NCBI GenBank assembly: GCA_930367215.1
Contig: OV884058.1
Span: 103,997,802-104,061,801 of the forward strand
Origin: Pollenia angustigena
Taxonomy: Eukaryota > Arthropoda > Insecta > Diptera > Polleniidae
Length of the DNA: 64,000 nt
Direction: 5' to 3'
Program-made: the position numbers and the translations under genes
In this document: positions 22,407 through 34,190 of the stretch, piece by piece
Numbering within the stretch: position 1 is the first letter of the stretch
How the letters are laid out: each line of letters starts with the position of its first letter
Notes under the pieces: generated by a model
Seen by the model: only the letters and a program-made list of their open reading frames with translations
Databases searched by the model: none
Told to the model about the DNA's origin: nothing

Positions 22407-24818
22407 ATGACTAGTAAAAGAAAGACAAGACTGGCAACTTCCACTCACATGAGTAACTTTATTGGAACTGGTCGAGGTATGCTGCCTTCAGAACTCCCAA
22501 CCCTTCGTGATGTTCTAAGATATGGACTTCTGCTAAGAGAGCAAAGTGGAGAGAATGTCAGAAATTACCCAGCAGCTACTGTTGCCAAGGATACTTATTT
22601 TAAAGTGCTCGAAAAGTGGGAGCTAGCAAACAGTTGTTTTGTGGTACCAATTTTAAATTCGAGAGTCACAGTTCTGAAGAAGATAGAGGAAAACTGGGAA
22701 AAGGCCAAAAACATATCACTTGGCAGAGGAAAACTGGAAGTGAAAGAGGCTTTCATAGCAACATTAGACAAGCTATTTGACATACTTAATTGCAAGTGTC
22801 AGATTAAGCTATGTTCAGAGTTCGAGGGTAAATGTCCAGGGGGAGCTGGCTGTAAATATGAAGTCCACATCTCCTGCTCTTGTTCTAAGAGTATGAAGAT
22901 TCCTATCAAAGAACTAGTGTTTATTAAGGGTCAAAGAGAGAAGATTGGATCTGTCGGACAGCATCAAATTGGATTACCGGATTTATGTGATCACAGAATA
23001 CAAATTAAGAAACAGAAGAGGCAAGAAGATGATTTACGAAGAATTTCGGAATATCAGCAGAAAAAGAAAAAAGAGTTAACAGTACAAACAAGTGAATTTA
23101 TTTCCTCCGAAGATGGTGATGAGTCAACTAGTGCTTGGCGTGAAGAATCTGAAGAACATTTTCATATTTCATGTGATGATTTTGATGTCCCTTCTACTTC
23201 AAGAACAAGTGGTTATAATACATTACAATTGCGCAATGTTGCATTGCAAAGTATTAGGTATGGTGTCGGCCTACGTGCTACAGCTGCCATTACAACAGCT
23301 GCTTTTTTGGATGCTGGCTTAATAACAGAAGGTGATAGGAGACTTGTGGTTGATCACAGTAAAGTAAAAAGGGCACAAGAAAAAGTTATAAAATTGCTTG
23401 ATGAAGAATTTCATGATCGATGCCAAACAGGCAGTATTAAATGTATTTTCTTTGATGGACGCAAAGATTCAACTAAAGTTCTGTTAAAAGCAGATAACTC
23501 AAGTCATCAATTTCCAAGCATTGTGAAAGAAGAGCATTACACTGTTTGCAGTGAGCCAGGCGGAAGGTATCTTTGCCATTTTACTCCAAAGAAAGACGTA
23601 ACAAAAAGAAAATCGGCTGAAGTTATTGCTAACCATCTTGTCGAATTCCTTAAGAAACACAGCATTGATACAAGTTAACAGGCTATTGGTGGTGACTCAA
23701 CCAATGTAAACACTGGTTGGCAAGGAGGAGTCATGCATTGGGTTGAGGCAAAACTGAATCGTAAACTCATCTGGCTGGTTTGTGCTCTTCATACTAATGA
23801 GTTACCTCTGCGGCACTTGATCACAGAGTTGGATGGAAAAACTTTATCCAACAACAAGTGGAGTGGAATGATTGGCAACATGCTTGATACTGCAACTGAA
23901 CTTGAAATCAATCCCACATTTGTCAGATTATCCTTTCCAGAGCCTTTGGCTTCATTGAATGATGATATTGTCAGAGATCTCTCTACAGTTCAGGCTTATG
24001 GGTACAGGATAACCCAGGCCGTAATAAATGGTACACTTCCAACCGATCTGGCACTCTTAGAAATTGGCCCAGTAAGCCACTCTCGGTGGTTAACAACTGC
24101 AAATAGGATTTGTCGCATATGGGTTTCAAAACATGGCCTTAAAGGCAGTAACTTGAAGACGTTACAACTTCTTGTGGAATTCATTGTCGGTGTTTACTAT
24201 CCCTGCTGGTTTACAATTAAATCGAAATTCTCTTGGGTGGAAGGACCTCGTCACATTCTTCTTCAATTGAAGCTCCTAAGATCTCAGGAGAAGGCAGTAG
24301 CCGATATTGTTTTTCCAACAATCAAACGTTCATCGTGGTTTGCATTTAGTGAAATGGTGCTTCAGACACTTTTATGCTCGGAGGATCAAGAAGAAAGGAT
24401 GGCAGGGGTTCAGAAAATAATTGAGATAAGGAATGGCGATGATGATACACTAGGAGATCTATCTGTTCGGCCCAGGATAACACCTGCAATAAATTTAAAT
24501 GCAACATCCCTGTTAGAACTTATAGACTGGTCAGATAAAGAAAAATTTTATGAGCCTCCGCTTACGTGTAAACTTAAAATATCCGAAATAAGAAAGTTTG
24601 TTGAAGAGCCAATGCAAGTTCCAAAGTGGCCATGTCATGGACAGTCCATAGAGAGGTGTGTAAAACAAGTAACAGAGGCTTCTGCCAAAGTGTACACTCA
24701 TGAAAAACGGGATGGATTCATTAGAGGTCAGGAAGCAAGCAGAACAATGATGTCTAGGAATGAATCGAAGCAAGATTTAATGAATATTGTCGGTTTAAAC
24801 TCTTCAAATGTTTTTTAA
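22407..24818 (+). pseudogene. DDE-type transposase with one in-frame stop
   Basis: The ATG at 22407 (context GACGACCATGA) starts a frame that runs to the TAA at 24816-24818, about 800 residues, broken only by a TAA at 23676-23678. Residues 16-45 carry FIGTGRGMLPSELPTLRDVL. Residues about 129-160 hold eight Cys plus a His (CKC, C, C, GC, H, CSC), a likely zinc-binding site. A Lys-rich coiled segment follows at 200-225. FFDGRKDST (about 347) and IGGDSTNVNTG (just after the stop) look like the first two acidic positions of an RNase H-like DDE/D core; the third is probably in the C-terminal half. I recognise this as a family found in insect and other invertebrate genomes, but I cannot place it in a named superfamily. 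The single stop in otherwise clean coding sequence implies recent activity. Confidence 0.75.
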
Positions 24819-25774
24819 TGTTTTTTACTGTTTTTTAATAAATAAAATATATAAATAAAATGGTTTAAGTTCATTTAAGCAACATTTTTTTGAAGTTTAT
24901 AACAAGTAATCACTTTTTTCAGAAATTTCAATATACATTTTTATCAAACGCAAATTTACCAAGCTAAATGTTTATCAATACGCAAAAACCTTTCAAATTA
25001 GGATAAAACACATCAAAAGGCATATTTTTGGACCCCCTCATTTGCCAAAATCGGGAAAAAAAATTTTTCTCCCAAAATCGACACGCCTTAATGGTATACT
25101 ACACTATTGAAAATAAAAATAGAGAGGGTAGGCGCAGGGGGGAAATACCTCTCATAGGATGCATATATTAAATATCGCTCAACTGAAGAACTATTAAAGG
25201 GCGAGTCTTCAAACGTAGTTAAAACACTATTATGGCAAACTTTAAATTTCAATATAGTAATGGGCGGGGTAGACAGAGGAGGAGCAGTTCCCCTCATAGA
25301 AAGAAATATTACTAAGAGTCGCTACAAGCATTTTGTTGAACTTTTGGTAGTAGGATCCTCTGAGCCCCAAAATTTAAATAAAATAGCAGCGGGGGAAGTG
25401 TTACACCCTATAGGACGCCAATGCTTAATATCGGATATCCGAAAAACTGTTAAAGTGAGAATGTCACTCTTATGGTATACTACACTTTTAAAAATAAAAA
25501 TTAAGCGGGTAGGCGCAGGGGAGAAATACCTTCCATAGGATGCATATATTAAATATCTCTCAATCGATAAAGTGGTTAAAGCAGTGTTGCGAAGCGCACC
25601 GGGTTAAGCTAGTACATATATAAAAATGAAAAATGGTTGTTTGTTTGTTGGCTTATAGACTCCTAAACTACTGAACCGATGTTCTTGAAATTTTTACAGT
25701 AGCATCACGTGAGCCCTAAAAATAAAATAGGCTACTTATTTTTCAATAGGGGCAGGGAAATTGGTATCCCCCCT

Positions 25775-26683
25775 GGTGGGGTGTCACAAAGCCATAGGAC
25801 ATAAACCCATAATGGCTTTATGTCTCAATCCAAACGGACATAAAGCCATAATTTTGATATGGCCCTAAGTCTCATATCAATTTTAGTGGAATGGGACATA
25901 AAGCCATTATGGTGTTATGTCCCATTTGATGTGTTGTATAACAAAGACCTGCTTCGCTAACTAAAGCTTCGCTGTATAGCCGGCCTTCGGCCGGGCGCAA
26001 GGATTTTCTCCTCCATAGTATAACAAACACCAGCTTCGCTTACTAAAGCTTCTCTGTATAGCCGGCCTTTTGGCGGACGCAAGAATTTTCTCCTTTATGG
26101 TATAACAAGTACCGATTTCGCTAAGTAAAGCTTCTAAAATCTGTCTTGTTTCCCAACGAAGGCCGTTTACGCAGAGAAGCTTTAGTTAGCGAAGCCGGTG
26201 TTTGTTATACCTTAGAGGAGAAAATCCTTGCGCCCGGCCGAAGGCCGTCTATGTAGAGAAGCTTTAGTTAGCGTCTTTGTTATACCATAGAGGAGAAAAT
26301 CATTGCGTCCGGCCGAAGGCCGGCTATGCAGAGATGCTCTAGTTAGCGTTGCTTTTTCGGGTTTTTTCCATAAATGAACGAAGTCCCCAAATTTAGGGGC
26401 TTAGTTCATTTTGGGTTTGGGGAGTTAATTCATTTTGGACTTAGTTCATACCGCCATTTTTGACATAAAACAGGGCGACATGAAACAACAAAGCATTTTC
26501 TACATGAAATAGGGGGAAATACAATCATTATCAAAAATATGGCTTTATGTCTCATTTTACGGAAAAAATTTATGGCGTTAAGTCCCATTATATTGAGACT
26601 TAATGGCATATGCCCTTATGTCTCAATGGAATGGGACTTGACGCCATATGGCTTTATGTCCTATGGCTTTGTGACGCCCCACC
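25775..26683. mobile_element. Mutator-like non-autonomous element
   Basis: Long inverted ends GGTGGGGTGTCACAAAGCCA and TGGCTTTGTGACGCCCCACC, continuing through ATAGGACATAA, with an exact 9-bp TSD ATCCCCCCT (25766-25774 and 26684-26692). Both features fit Mutator-like elements. The interior is filled with repeats of GACATAAAGCCAT and, in the centre, an inverted set of GCCGGCC hairpin repeats (25930-26345). No ORF. Confidence 0.85.
25930..26345. repeat. GCCGGCC hairpin repeats, inverted array
   Basis: Units of about 80 bp contain AAGCTTTAGTTAGCGAAGCC, TTGTTATACCATAGAGGAGA and a GC-rich stem CCGGCC-GAA-GGCCGG. Two or so units read on the minus strand (about 25940-26130), then about three on the plus strand. 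The same unit occurs at 39487-39722. Local GC is far above the surroundings. Confidence 0.85.
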
Positions 26684-27400
26684 ATCCCCCCTAGGATGCC
26701 AATATTAAGTATCGCATATCTTAAGAGCCGCTGCACTCATTTTGTTGACCTTTTGGTAGAAGGATCTTCTGAGTCCTAAAATTAAAATAAAAAAGCAGCA
26801 GGGGAAGTGGTACCCCCCATATGACGCCAGTGTTTAATACCGCATATCTTAAGAACTGTAATAGTGAGATTGTTCAAACTTTGAAGAAGTCACTCTTATG
26901 GTATACTACATTTTTGAAAATAAAAATAAAGCGGGTAGGTGCAGGGGGGGAAATACCTAATATTGTGGTAAACTATAAATTTTAGTATAAAAATGGGCGG
27001 GGTAGACAGAGGAGGAGCAGTACACCCAATAGACAGAAATTTTAATAAGAGCTGCTGCACGCATTTTGTTGCACTTTTGGTAGCAGGATCTCCTGAGCCC
27101 CAAAATTGAAATAAAATATCAGCGGGGGAAGTGGTACCCACCATAGGACGCCAATGTTTAATATCGCATATCTTTAGAGCTGTTATAGTGAGCATGTTCA
27201 AACTTTGTATGAGTCACTCTTATGGTATACTACACTTTTGAAAATTAAAATGAAGCGGGTAGGCGCAAGGGGGAAATACCTTCCATTGGATGCATATATT
27301 AAATATCTCTCAACCGTTAAAATGTTTAAAGCAGTGTAGCGAAGCGCAACGGGTTAAGCTAGTTACATATATAATTTAAACTATTTTTTTTAATTTATAC

Positions 27401-28186
27401 ACACAGAAAAAAATACCAATGTTAAATTAACATGGCGAAATGTTGATTGAAAATCATAGTAAATTTTGCTAAAATATGCCCTTTATTGAAATTTATCTTT
27501 ATTTCGTATTAATTTTAAATTAAAAACTTTACAATATCCTTAAATCACGTTTATTTAATATTATTCACTGTTAAAACAACATTGTTCAATATTGAATCCA
27601 TAAAAACCTGTTTTATATTAAAATCAAAAGTTTATCTTGTTTAATTAACATGCATACATAGTTAAGTATGCACATTTTTGTATTTTCATGTTAAAAATAT
27701 GTTATAAAAAGAAGACTGTTTCCGTATTCTTTTAATTAAAATTATTGAGTTCAATAGTACATCAAGTTTTCAAAGTAGAATGATGACGAAAACCATATCG
27801 AGCCATTCTGCTGATGCTTCAGTTAACAAAGGTGAACAAAATAAGTGAAACATTACAAGGGTAAGTGTTTTGAATTATTCTTAAATATATGCATATGTTG
27901 TCTCTGAATCCTCTTCACACTGTTATTTCATACTCAAACAAATTTGATTCTACATGAAATTCACGTTGTTTCAACTTGAAATAACTTTCATTCAACGCGA
28001 TTCGGATTGTTATTTCAATATAAATGACATTTTGCTCTAACTTTACTGCAATGTTAAATTAACATGAATTATTGTTATTTAAAAATCATGTTAAATTAAC
28101 ATGAAGTAACAATGAAGCAAAATCACTCCCGAAAACGGTAAAATCAATCTTGCTTTCGACGATTTTACATTGATTTTTTTCTGTGT
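27401..28186. mobile_element. Non-autonomous element with ACACAGAAAAAAAT ends
   Basis: Ends ACACAGAAAAAAAT and ATTTTTTTCTGTGT (approximately; the right side reads GATTTTTTTCTGTGT). ATGTTAAATTAACAT palindromes occur near both ends (27418, 28050, 28083). 786 bp, no coding signal. Confidence 0.75.
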
Positions 28187-28615
28187 CTATGTATATTTCC
28201 ATACAAAAAATTTGAAAAATTGCAATTTTTAGAGATCTTAAAACTTCATTCGATTTCGCTTAAATTTGGAACATATTATTTGCGCGAAATTATCGTATAT
28301 GCCAATTTTTTTGAAATTGAGTTTTTGATGCAATCTTGTTCTACATTCAAAGAGACGTCGCCTGACAAAATATTGTAGGCGAATTCCACTTCGTTGCTCC
28401 AAAAATTGAATGAATATTTTCATATTTATATTGCAAGTGATAGCAGAGAAAAGTATAAAAATGGTTTTTGTAACATGCGATATGTTGGTGTGGTTTTTAC
28501 GCAATGATCCAGCCTTGAAGAGTTGACGATTTTGAAAAACCCTAATAAGTATGTATATAAATTACTAAAAATGAATACACAATAATTTTAGTATTTAATG
28601 TTTTTTTTTTTTTTT

Positions 28616-29388
28616 GATAATCACAGCAACCTTTGCCACTCGTACTCATTCGAATGCAGACCAAGCGTATCCGATGTCGGTGCTATGAGGCCGAATATGA
28701 ATGATACGCTTGGCCGAGACCTTGACATAATCTCGGAATGGGGTCGTGCGAATAGGGTCGATTTTAATGCCCGAAAAAACCAATGTTGCGTGTTGACGCA
28801 TAAACACGCGACAAATCAAGGTGCCTCATCTGTATATATGGGTGGTATAATTATTGAGGAATCAGAATCTCTTGATGTTCTGGGCATGAGGATACAATGT
28901 GATGTGCGATGGTGCCTCGGTTTTCTAAGACATACGTCACTCCATCTGATCTCCTTACTATTTATACAACCTATATCCGACCGCGTATGGAATACAACTC
29001 TCATGTGTGGGCAGGTGCTTCAAAGTCTTTTTTGGAGCTTCTCGACCGCTTGACTCCCTTAAGCACCGTTGCAATGAAGGTTGTATTTGCCTGTATTATC
29101 GTTACTACAATGGGATGTGTTCTGATTAAATTAGGGATCTGGTTCCCGAAACCCGTACGTTTGTTCGTAATACACGTTTTTCCTCAAGAGCCCATCCTTA
29201 TGTGGTGGATTGGCAGGTGAATCGTACAACGCATTACAGAGAGAGTTCGTTTTTTTTCCCCGGACAGTTCGTATGTGGAATAACCTTCCAGCAGAAGTCT
29301 TCACACTCACTTACAACATGATTAAGTTCAAATCGAATGTTCACAAACACTACTCCCTCTATCCTCCCTCCCACAACCTATTTTCCTA
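28616..29388 (+). pseudogene. Non-LTR retrotransposon 3' end (reverse transcriptase tail)
   Basis: Three plus-strand frames translate to the thumb/C-terminal part of a Jockey-type reverse transcriptase: LGRDLDIISEWGRANRVDFN, then ESESLDVLGMRIQCDVRW, then FTIYTTYIRPRMEYNSHVWA-like sequence (28950-29025), and finally FPRTVRMWNNLPAEVF and MIKFKSNVHKHYSLYPP to a TAG near 29388. Frameshifts and a deletion after 28915 destroy it. Such proteins copy retrotransposon RNA; this is a dead 5'-truncated copy, as is common. No polyA tail is obvious. Confidence 0.85.
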
Positions 29389-29747
29389 GTTCTAACACAA
29401 TGCAATGCATTAGTAGGGGTCATCCCCTGAGTGCTGGTCCTAACAGAAATAAAAAATATTAAGAGTGAAATTCGGGGGTGTCATAGAATCCAAGTCAGTT
29501 TTGCTCATTGTCGGTTTTGCAAACCAATATTGGTTTCATTTGGTGCCATGAAAACAAGTCGGATTTGTTATTTTCGAATAAAAATAAAACCGATATTCAA
29601 ATTAGCTGTTTAATGTTTTGGCTCATGTGTTAACAGCTTTAAGTGCAATTTTTGTTTGACAATTTTGTAAATTATGATTTTTGTGCTAAAATATTGTGAA
29701 AATCTATGTTTTTGATTAAAATATAGAAAAGAAAAAAAGAAGTGGTA
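29389..29747. other. Gene-free stretch
   Basis: Presumed 3' remnant of the retrotransposon for the first 60 bp, then AT-rich sequence with no supported feature. Confidence 0.35.
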
Positions 29748-29897
29748 AGTCCCAATTCACACGTTGCAAGTCTTATTGATCAGGTTGCTACTTTATAACG
29801 AGAGTAAAGAGAGGAAAATAAACGTTTCTCTCTCACTCTCTCTCGTCTATAAGGTAGCAAGCTGATCAATAAGACTTGCAACGTGTGAATTGGCACT
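29748..29897. repeat. Palindromic MITE
   Basis: Arms AATTCACACGTTGCAAGTCT and AGACTTGCAACGTGTGAATT continue through TATTGATCA and pair over about 50 bp. The loop holds CTCTCTCTCACTCTC. Related in design to the MITEs at 18231 and 54434. Confidence 0.85.
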
Positions 29898-29900
29898 AAT

Positions 29901-30989
29901 ACAGTAAACATGAAATAAGGTGCGTTTGAGTACTTTTACAGTAAAATGCAGTAAATGAGTAAACTGAAAAATTTGCTCTCACAAAAAGCTGTTGTCCAAA
30001 AAAGTACGCGAACGCAAAATTACAGTAAACATGAAATAAGGTGCGTTTGAGTACTTTTACAGTAAAATGCAGTAAATGAGTAAACTGAAAAATTTGCTCT
30101 CACAAAAAGCTGTTGTCCAAAAAAGTACGCGAACGCAAAATTACAGTAAACATGAAATAAGGTGCGTTTGAGTACTTTTACAGTAAAATGTAGTAAATGA
30201 GTAAACTGAAAAATTTGCTCTCACAAAAAGCTGTTGTCCAAAAAAGTACGCGAACGCAAAATTACAGTAAACATGAAATAAGGTGCGTTTGAGTACTTTT
30301 ACAGTAAAATGCAGTAAATGAGTAAACTGAAAAATTTGCTCTCACAAAAATCTGTTGTCCAAAAAAAGTACGCGAACGCAAAATTACAGTAAACATGAAA
30401 TAAGGTGCGTTTGAGTACTTTTACAGTAAAATGCAGTAAATGAGTAAACTGAAAAATTTGCTCTCACAAAAAGCTGTTGTCCAAAAAAGTACGCGAACGC
30501 AAAATTACAGTAAACATGAAATAAGGTGCGTTTGAGTACTTTTACAGTAAAATGCAGTAAAAGAGTAAACTGAAAAATTTGCTCTCACAAAAAGCTGTTG
30601 TCCAAAAAAGTACGCGAACGCAAAATTACAGTAAACATGAAATAAGGTGCGTTTGAGTACTTTTACAGTAAAATGCAGTAAATGAGTAAACTGAAAAATT
30701 TGCTCTCACAAAAAGCTGTTGTCCAAAAAAGTACGCGAACGCAAAATTACAGTAAACATGAAATAAGGTGCGTTTGAGTACTTTTACAGTAAAATGCAGT
30801 AAATGAGTAAACTGAAAAATTTGCTCTCACAAAAAGCTGTTGTCCAAAAAAGTACGCGAACGCAAAATTACAGTAAACATGAAATAAGGTGCGTTTGAGT
30901 ACTTTTACAGTAAAATGCAGTAAATGAGTAAACTGAAAAATTTGCTCTCACAAAAAACTGTTGTCGAAAAAAGTACGCGAACGCAAAAT
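29901..30989 (+). repeat. Nine-copy 121-bp tandem array
   Basis: Monomers start (ACAGTAAACATGAAATAAGG) at 29901, 30022, 30143, 30264, 30386, 30507, 30628, 30749 and 30870. They differ at only a few bases plus one single-base insertion in the fourth. Each monomer contains TGCGTTTGAGTACTTTT near its left and AAAAAGTACGCGAACGCA at its right, inverted copies of one another, so the monomer is built like a MITE. Confidence 0.95.
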
Positions 30990-31867
30990 ACTTCACACTT
31001 TTACAACTCTAAAAAATTAACATAACAAAAAAAATTTCAAAAGCTTGTATTTAGCCAAATAAATCCTTCAAAAATACGGGCATGTTCTGACAATCGCAAA
31101 ACGCTTAACATTGGCGATTCTGACTTAAAATCGCAAATTAGGTGTTCTATAAATCGCAATAGCAAGAAGTTTGGCGACTTAAAATTACAAAAAGGAACTA
31201 TAATATTTGTAAGAAACTGTAGCAGATCGCAAGCTAAACGCACGAGTGAAGGAACACCATTAAATAAATTTGGCGTTTTGCGATTTCAAATCGTGCAATT
31301 GTCAGAACATGGCCGATAAGTTTAATTAATTAATATTTATTCACTTTTTGTTTTGGTTTAATTTGTATTTTAACTTTTCTTTTATTTAACAATTTTTTCA
31401 CAATTTGTATGCTTTTATTTGTTACTTTTGTTTGGTTACCTTATGAAACATACATACATATGTTTTTTTTTTGATTTACTAAATTTTACTGCAAAAATTT
31501 CTGCAGTAAAAATTTGTAAATACTCAGACAAGAACTGTCACTTTTCGCTCTCAATTTATGTTCTCATTTACTGCATTTTGTGTACTCGAACGCAATTTCG
31601 TAAAATTCAGTAAAGTTTAGTAAAAAATAGTAAAAAATTTTGTGTTCTCGAACGCAACTAATGAAGGAACATATGTACTTAAATTTTACATGCTAATGTG
31701 TTATTTATGTATTTTTTTTGAACGGTTTCATTGTAACGTTTCCTTTTGGGGTAGAAATTTGGTTTTTATTGTTCCCGTACTTTTGTACATTTTTGTCTAT
31801 TAGTGAGAGAAATTCTTGTTTACTCTCATTTTACCGAACTTTACCCAAAAAGTACGGGATCGCACCT
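29918..31867. mobile_element. Candidate composite element enclosing the array
   Basis: AGGTGCGTTTGAGTACTTTT at 29918 and AAAAAGTACGGGATCGCACCT-like sequence ending at 31867 are inverted copies. Inside are the 121-bp array, the MITE at 31077-31315 and further pieces of GTACTCGAACGCAA (about 31577 and 31647). Inferred from the termini only. Confidence 0.45.
31077..31315. repeat. MITE with CATGTTCTGACAAT ends
   Basis: Ends CGGGCATGTTCTGACAATCG and ATTGTCAGAACATGGCCG, flanked by ATA (31074-31076, 31316-31318). GCAAAACGC and GCGTTTTGC extend the pairing. Confidence 0.8.
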
Positions 31868-31883
31868 AATATATAATTAGTTC

Positions 31884-32606
31884 CAAGAATGATAGAAATA
31901 AAGATTACATCAGGCAGATATACAAAGTTTTTACTGCGCATGTAGGAACTGTGACGTCACACAACCTTCGTTCTCATTGTCTAATAATTTGTAACTTTCA
32001 AACTGTTATGTTTATGTGTAAACATGACAGTGGTACAATTTATTATTTTTCTATTTAAATTATTTGAAAACTGAAAATTTTTTATAAGAAGGTCCTTTTT
32101 TCTTCATAATTTTATTTTTAACTTACATAAATATATATTAGCTATAGTTAAAAGTATAGACATTTAATTAAAAGTACGCAACACATTAGTTTTTCGCACA
32201 ATTTCCCGATTTGTTTTTTTGCGGCTAATTTGTTGGCATTTACCCACTGCACACTTTATGTTTGTTCTCTTTTCTGCTCTCTTCTATTTTTATTTAGATT
32301 TTATTTTTCTTAATTATGCTAATTTTAACAAACGTTTGAACACTTTTAAAAATTTTATTATTTATTGTTATAATATTTTTAATATAAAATATTAAGCAAA
32401 ATTCTTAGTTTTAATTAATATATTTTTTTTTTAACTCTCCGAGTAAATTAATTGCAGGGTTGCCAACTATCACGTAAACATACATATTTTATAAGAAATT
32501 ACAATTTTCACATATAATAGAAACTTGGTAATCTTAACCAGGGAACTACTACGTCATCAAACGGTAAAACATGCGCAAGGCGTAATCTTTATTTCTATCA
32601 TTCTTT
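31884..32606. mobile_element. Non-autonomous element, AAGAATGATAG family, copy 1
   Basis: Ends AAGAATGATAGAAATAAAG and CTTTATTTCTATCATTCTT, with an exact 8-bp TSD ATTAGTTC (31876-31883 and 32607-32614). 723 bp, non-coding. Copy 2 is at 47516-48508 in the same orientation. Confidence 0.9.
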
Positions 32607-33694
32607 ATTAGTTCATTAAAATGATACAATTATTAAAGATAATTTAGCTTTTTTAGCATTTTCAAATTTTATTATTAGCATTGTTTTAAGCCCTATTTAG
32701 AATCCAATTTTTTTTTTTAGTTGTGGTCACACTGACTAGGTCGGTTTGATTTATTGAAAATGTATTGGCCAAGGCCCATTGAAAGGGTCTGCGCAAGAAG
32801 CCTGATGATCATTGTTTTCGTTCTTTTGAGCTTTCAAAAGTTGTTTACAATACACGTTTTTTCCTTTTGCTTTGTATATATGGTAGTAAGTTTTTGACAG
32901 CTTAAAAGAAAAAGTTTTTTGTTTTTGTACAAGTAAGCAGACCTGATAGATGGGCCTTGGTATTGGCAATAGAATTTTCATGTTAAAAAAAAAAAACGAT
33001 TAACACACAAAAAAAATTGTTAATTTTTATTTCAGATACCTACGTAGTTTTCATTACAACTTTATTCCAACAACTAATCGAGGAAAGATAAGGAAAATTT
33101 CACAGGCGAAGTGTTTTTATTATTCTTTATTTGAATTAAAATGGGCTTTTTCTCCACAACGGTACAAATTCAAAGTCTATGGATTTGGTCGCCATTGTAG
33201 CGAGCACATATTAACCTATTTGCAAGAAAAAAACAAAATTTCGATAAATTGTCGCTTACGATTTAATCGCAAAAAGGGCTCGTAATAGTCAAACAGCGAA
33301 AAGAAAAAAATCTGTAATTGAATCCAAACATAAGTACATACTTATGTATGTAATGTATGTATGTATGGATATCGCTCATTTGCTAGGGTTTGACGGACGT
33401 TATATACATCACCTTAAAGGACATACATAATTATTAGATTGAGTTTATCTTAAAATATGCAAAAATTTATTTGCAAAATTAAGAAAAATTGCACAAGAAC
33501 CAAAAATATTTATTAAAAGTTTAATATTTATTACATGTATTCATTACGGGAGCCACAAATATAAGTATACGGGCATGGTCTACAAATCGAAATGAACGAG
33601 ATTTTGATTTTTATTATTGACAAAATTACTGTAGTTTTTCCTGTTTTAAAGAGCTGCTCTTGTAAATATAATTGATATTCAAAGTATGGAGTAT
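32607..33694. other. Gene-free stretch
   Basis: AT-rich; a short ATGTATGTATGT run near 33345-33365. No coding signal. Confidence 0.35.
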
Positions 33695-34190
33695 ATATCG
33701 TCGCAGGAATTAAAGAACGCTGTAACTGACAAAACATAAAATATTCACCAGAGCCAAAAAACCTGTATGAAAGAAAGTAGAAGAAAAGTTCATATCACAA
33801 AAACTATACAACTTAGGAACATGATTTTAAAAACGTATTTTTATTTTTCTCGCTTTATATAATGGCTCTAAACATTTCCTCTCAAGTCTATTATTCCCGG
33901 TGATTTTGCGACTTACAGCTTTTAATTTTTTTTTTTTTCATCATACAAATATGGGACTGGGACCAATCGACACTATCAGCCCAATTATGAATAAAAATTC
34001 CCCGGGAGTTTTTTCACTTTTCCCATTTTTACAATTTAATTCACATAGGAAAAATGGGAGAAGGGAAAAAACTCCCGGGGAATTTTTATTCATAATTGGG
34101 CTGAGTATATTTTCCTGATAAAAATGATGCAAAAAATCGGATTTTCGATTTTTTGTCAGTTACAGCGTTCTTTAATTCCTGCGACGATAT
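33695..34190. mobile_element. Element with ATATCGTCGCAGGAATTAAA ends, copy 1
   Basis: ATATCGTCGCAGGAATTAAA on the left and TTTAATTCCTGCGACGATAT on the right extend through AGAACGCTGTAACTGACAAA, an inverted repeat of about 40 bp. It hosts the MITE at 33977-34103. A second copy at 62785-63097 lacks the MITE and one end. Confidence 0.85.
33977..34103. repeat. CAGCCCAATTATGAAT palindromic MITE
   Basis: CAGCCCAATTATGAATAAAA and its reverse complement, continuing through TTCCCCGGGAGTTTTTTC, make arms of about 50 bp around a short loop. TAT flanks both sides within two bases. The empty site is seen in the sibling element at about 62860. Related copies are at 55262-55510. Confidence 0.88.

Larger units (their letters stand above)
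21509..25090 (+). mobile_element. DDE transposon, near full length, 3.6 kb
   Basis: Ends TAGGGCGTGTCGAT and ATCGACACGCCTTA are inverted. ATGGTATAC lies on both sides (21500-21508 and 25091-25099), a 9-bp TSD; the host Helitron repeat elsewhere reads the uninterrupted TATGGTATACTACAC. It contains one long two-part transposase frame (22407-24818), a (TA)n run at 21740-21801 and AATAAA signals after the stop. An end fragment of the same or a sister family lies just before 41351 (ATCGACCCGCCCTA). Confidence 0.85.
20714..25613 (+). mobile_element. Helitron-like non-autonomous element, interrupted
   Basis: Begins TCTATATATATAAAAATGAA and, shortly after, GACTCCGAAACTACTGAACC, a start found in insect Helitrons. 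It ends GCGAAGCGCACCGGGTTAAG-CTAG|T (CTAG at 25609-25612), the hairpin-plus-CTRR Helitron 3' end. Internally a unit of about 220-250 bp (ACGCATTTTG, GATCTTCTGAGCCCCGAAAT, ATAGGACGCCAATGTTTAA) is repeated. The element is split by the DDE transposon at 21509-25090. Confidence 0.8.
25614..27363 (+). mobile_element. Helitron-like element, second copy
   Basis: Begins ACATATATAAAAATGAAAAA, directly after the CTAG|T of the previous copy, and ends GCGAAGCGCAACGGGTTAAG-CTAG|T (27359-27363). The head-to-tail arrangement of two copies is typical of Helitrons. Interrupted by the element at 25775-26683. Confidence 0.8.

Noticed and set aside
29901..30989. CRISPR array
   Set aside because: Monomers of 121 bp are identical throughout, with no unique spacers, in a eukaryotic genome.
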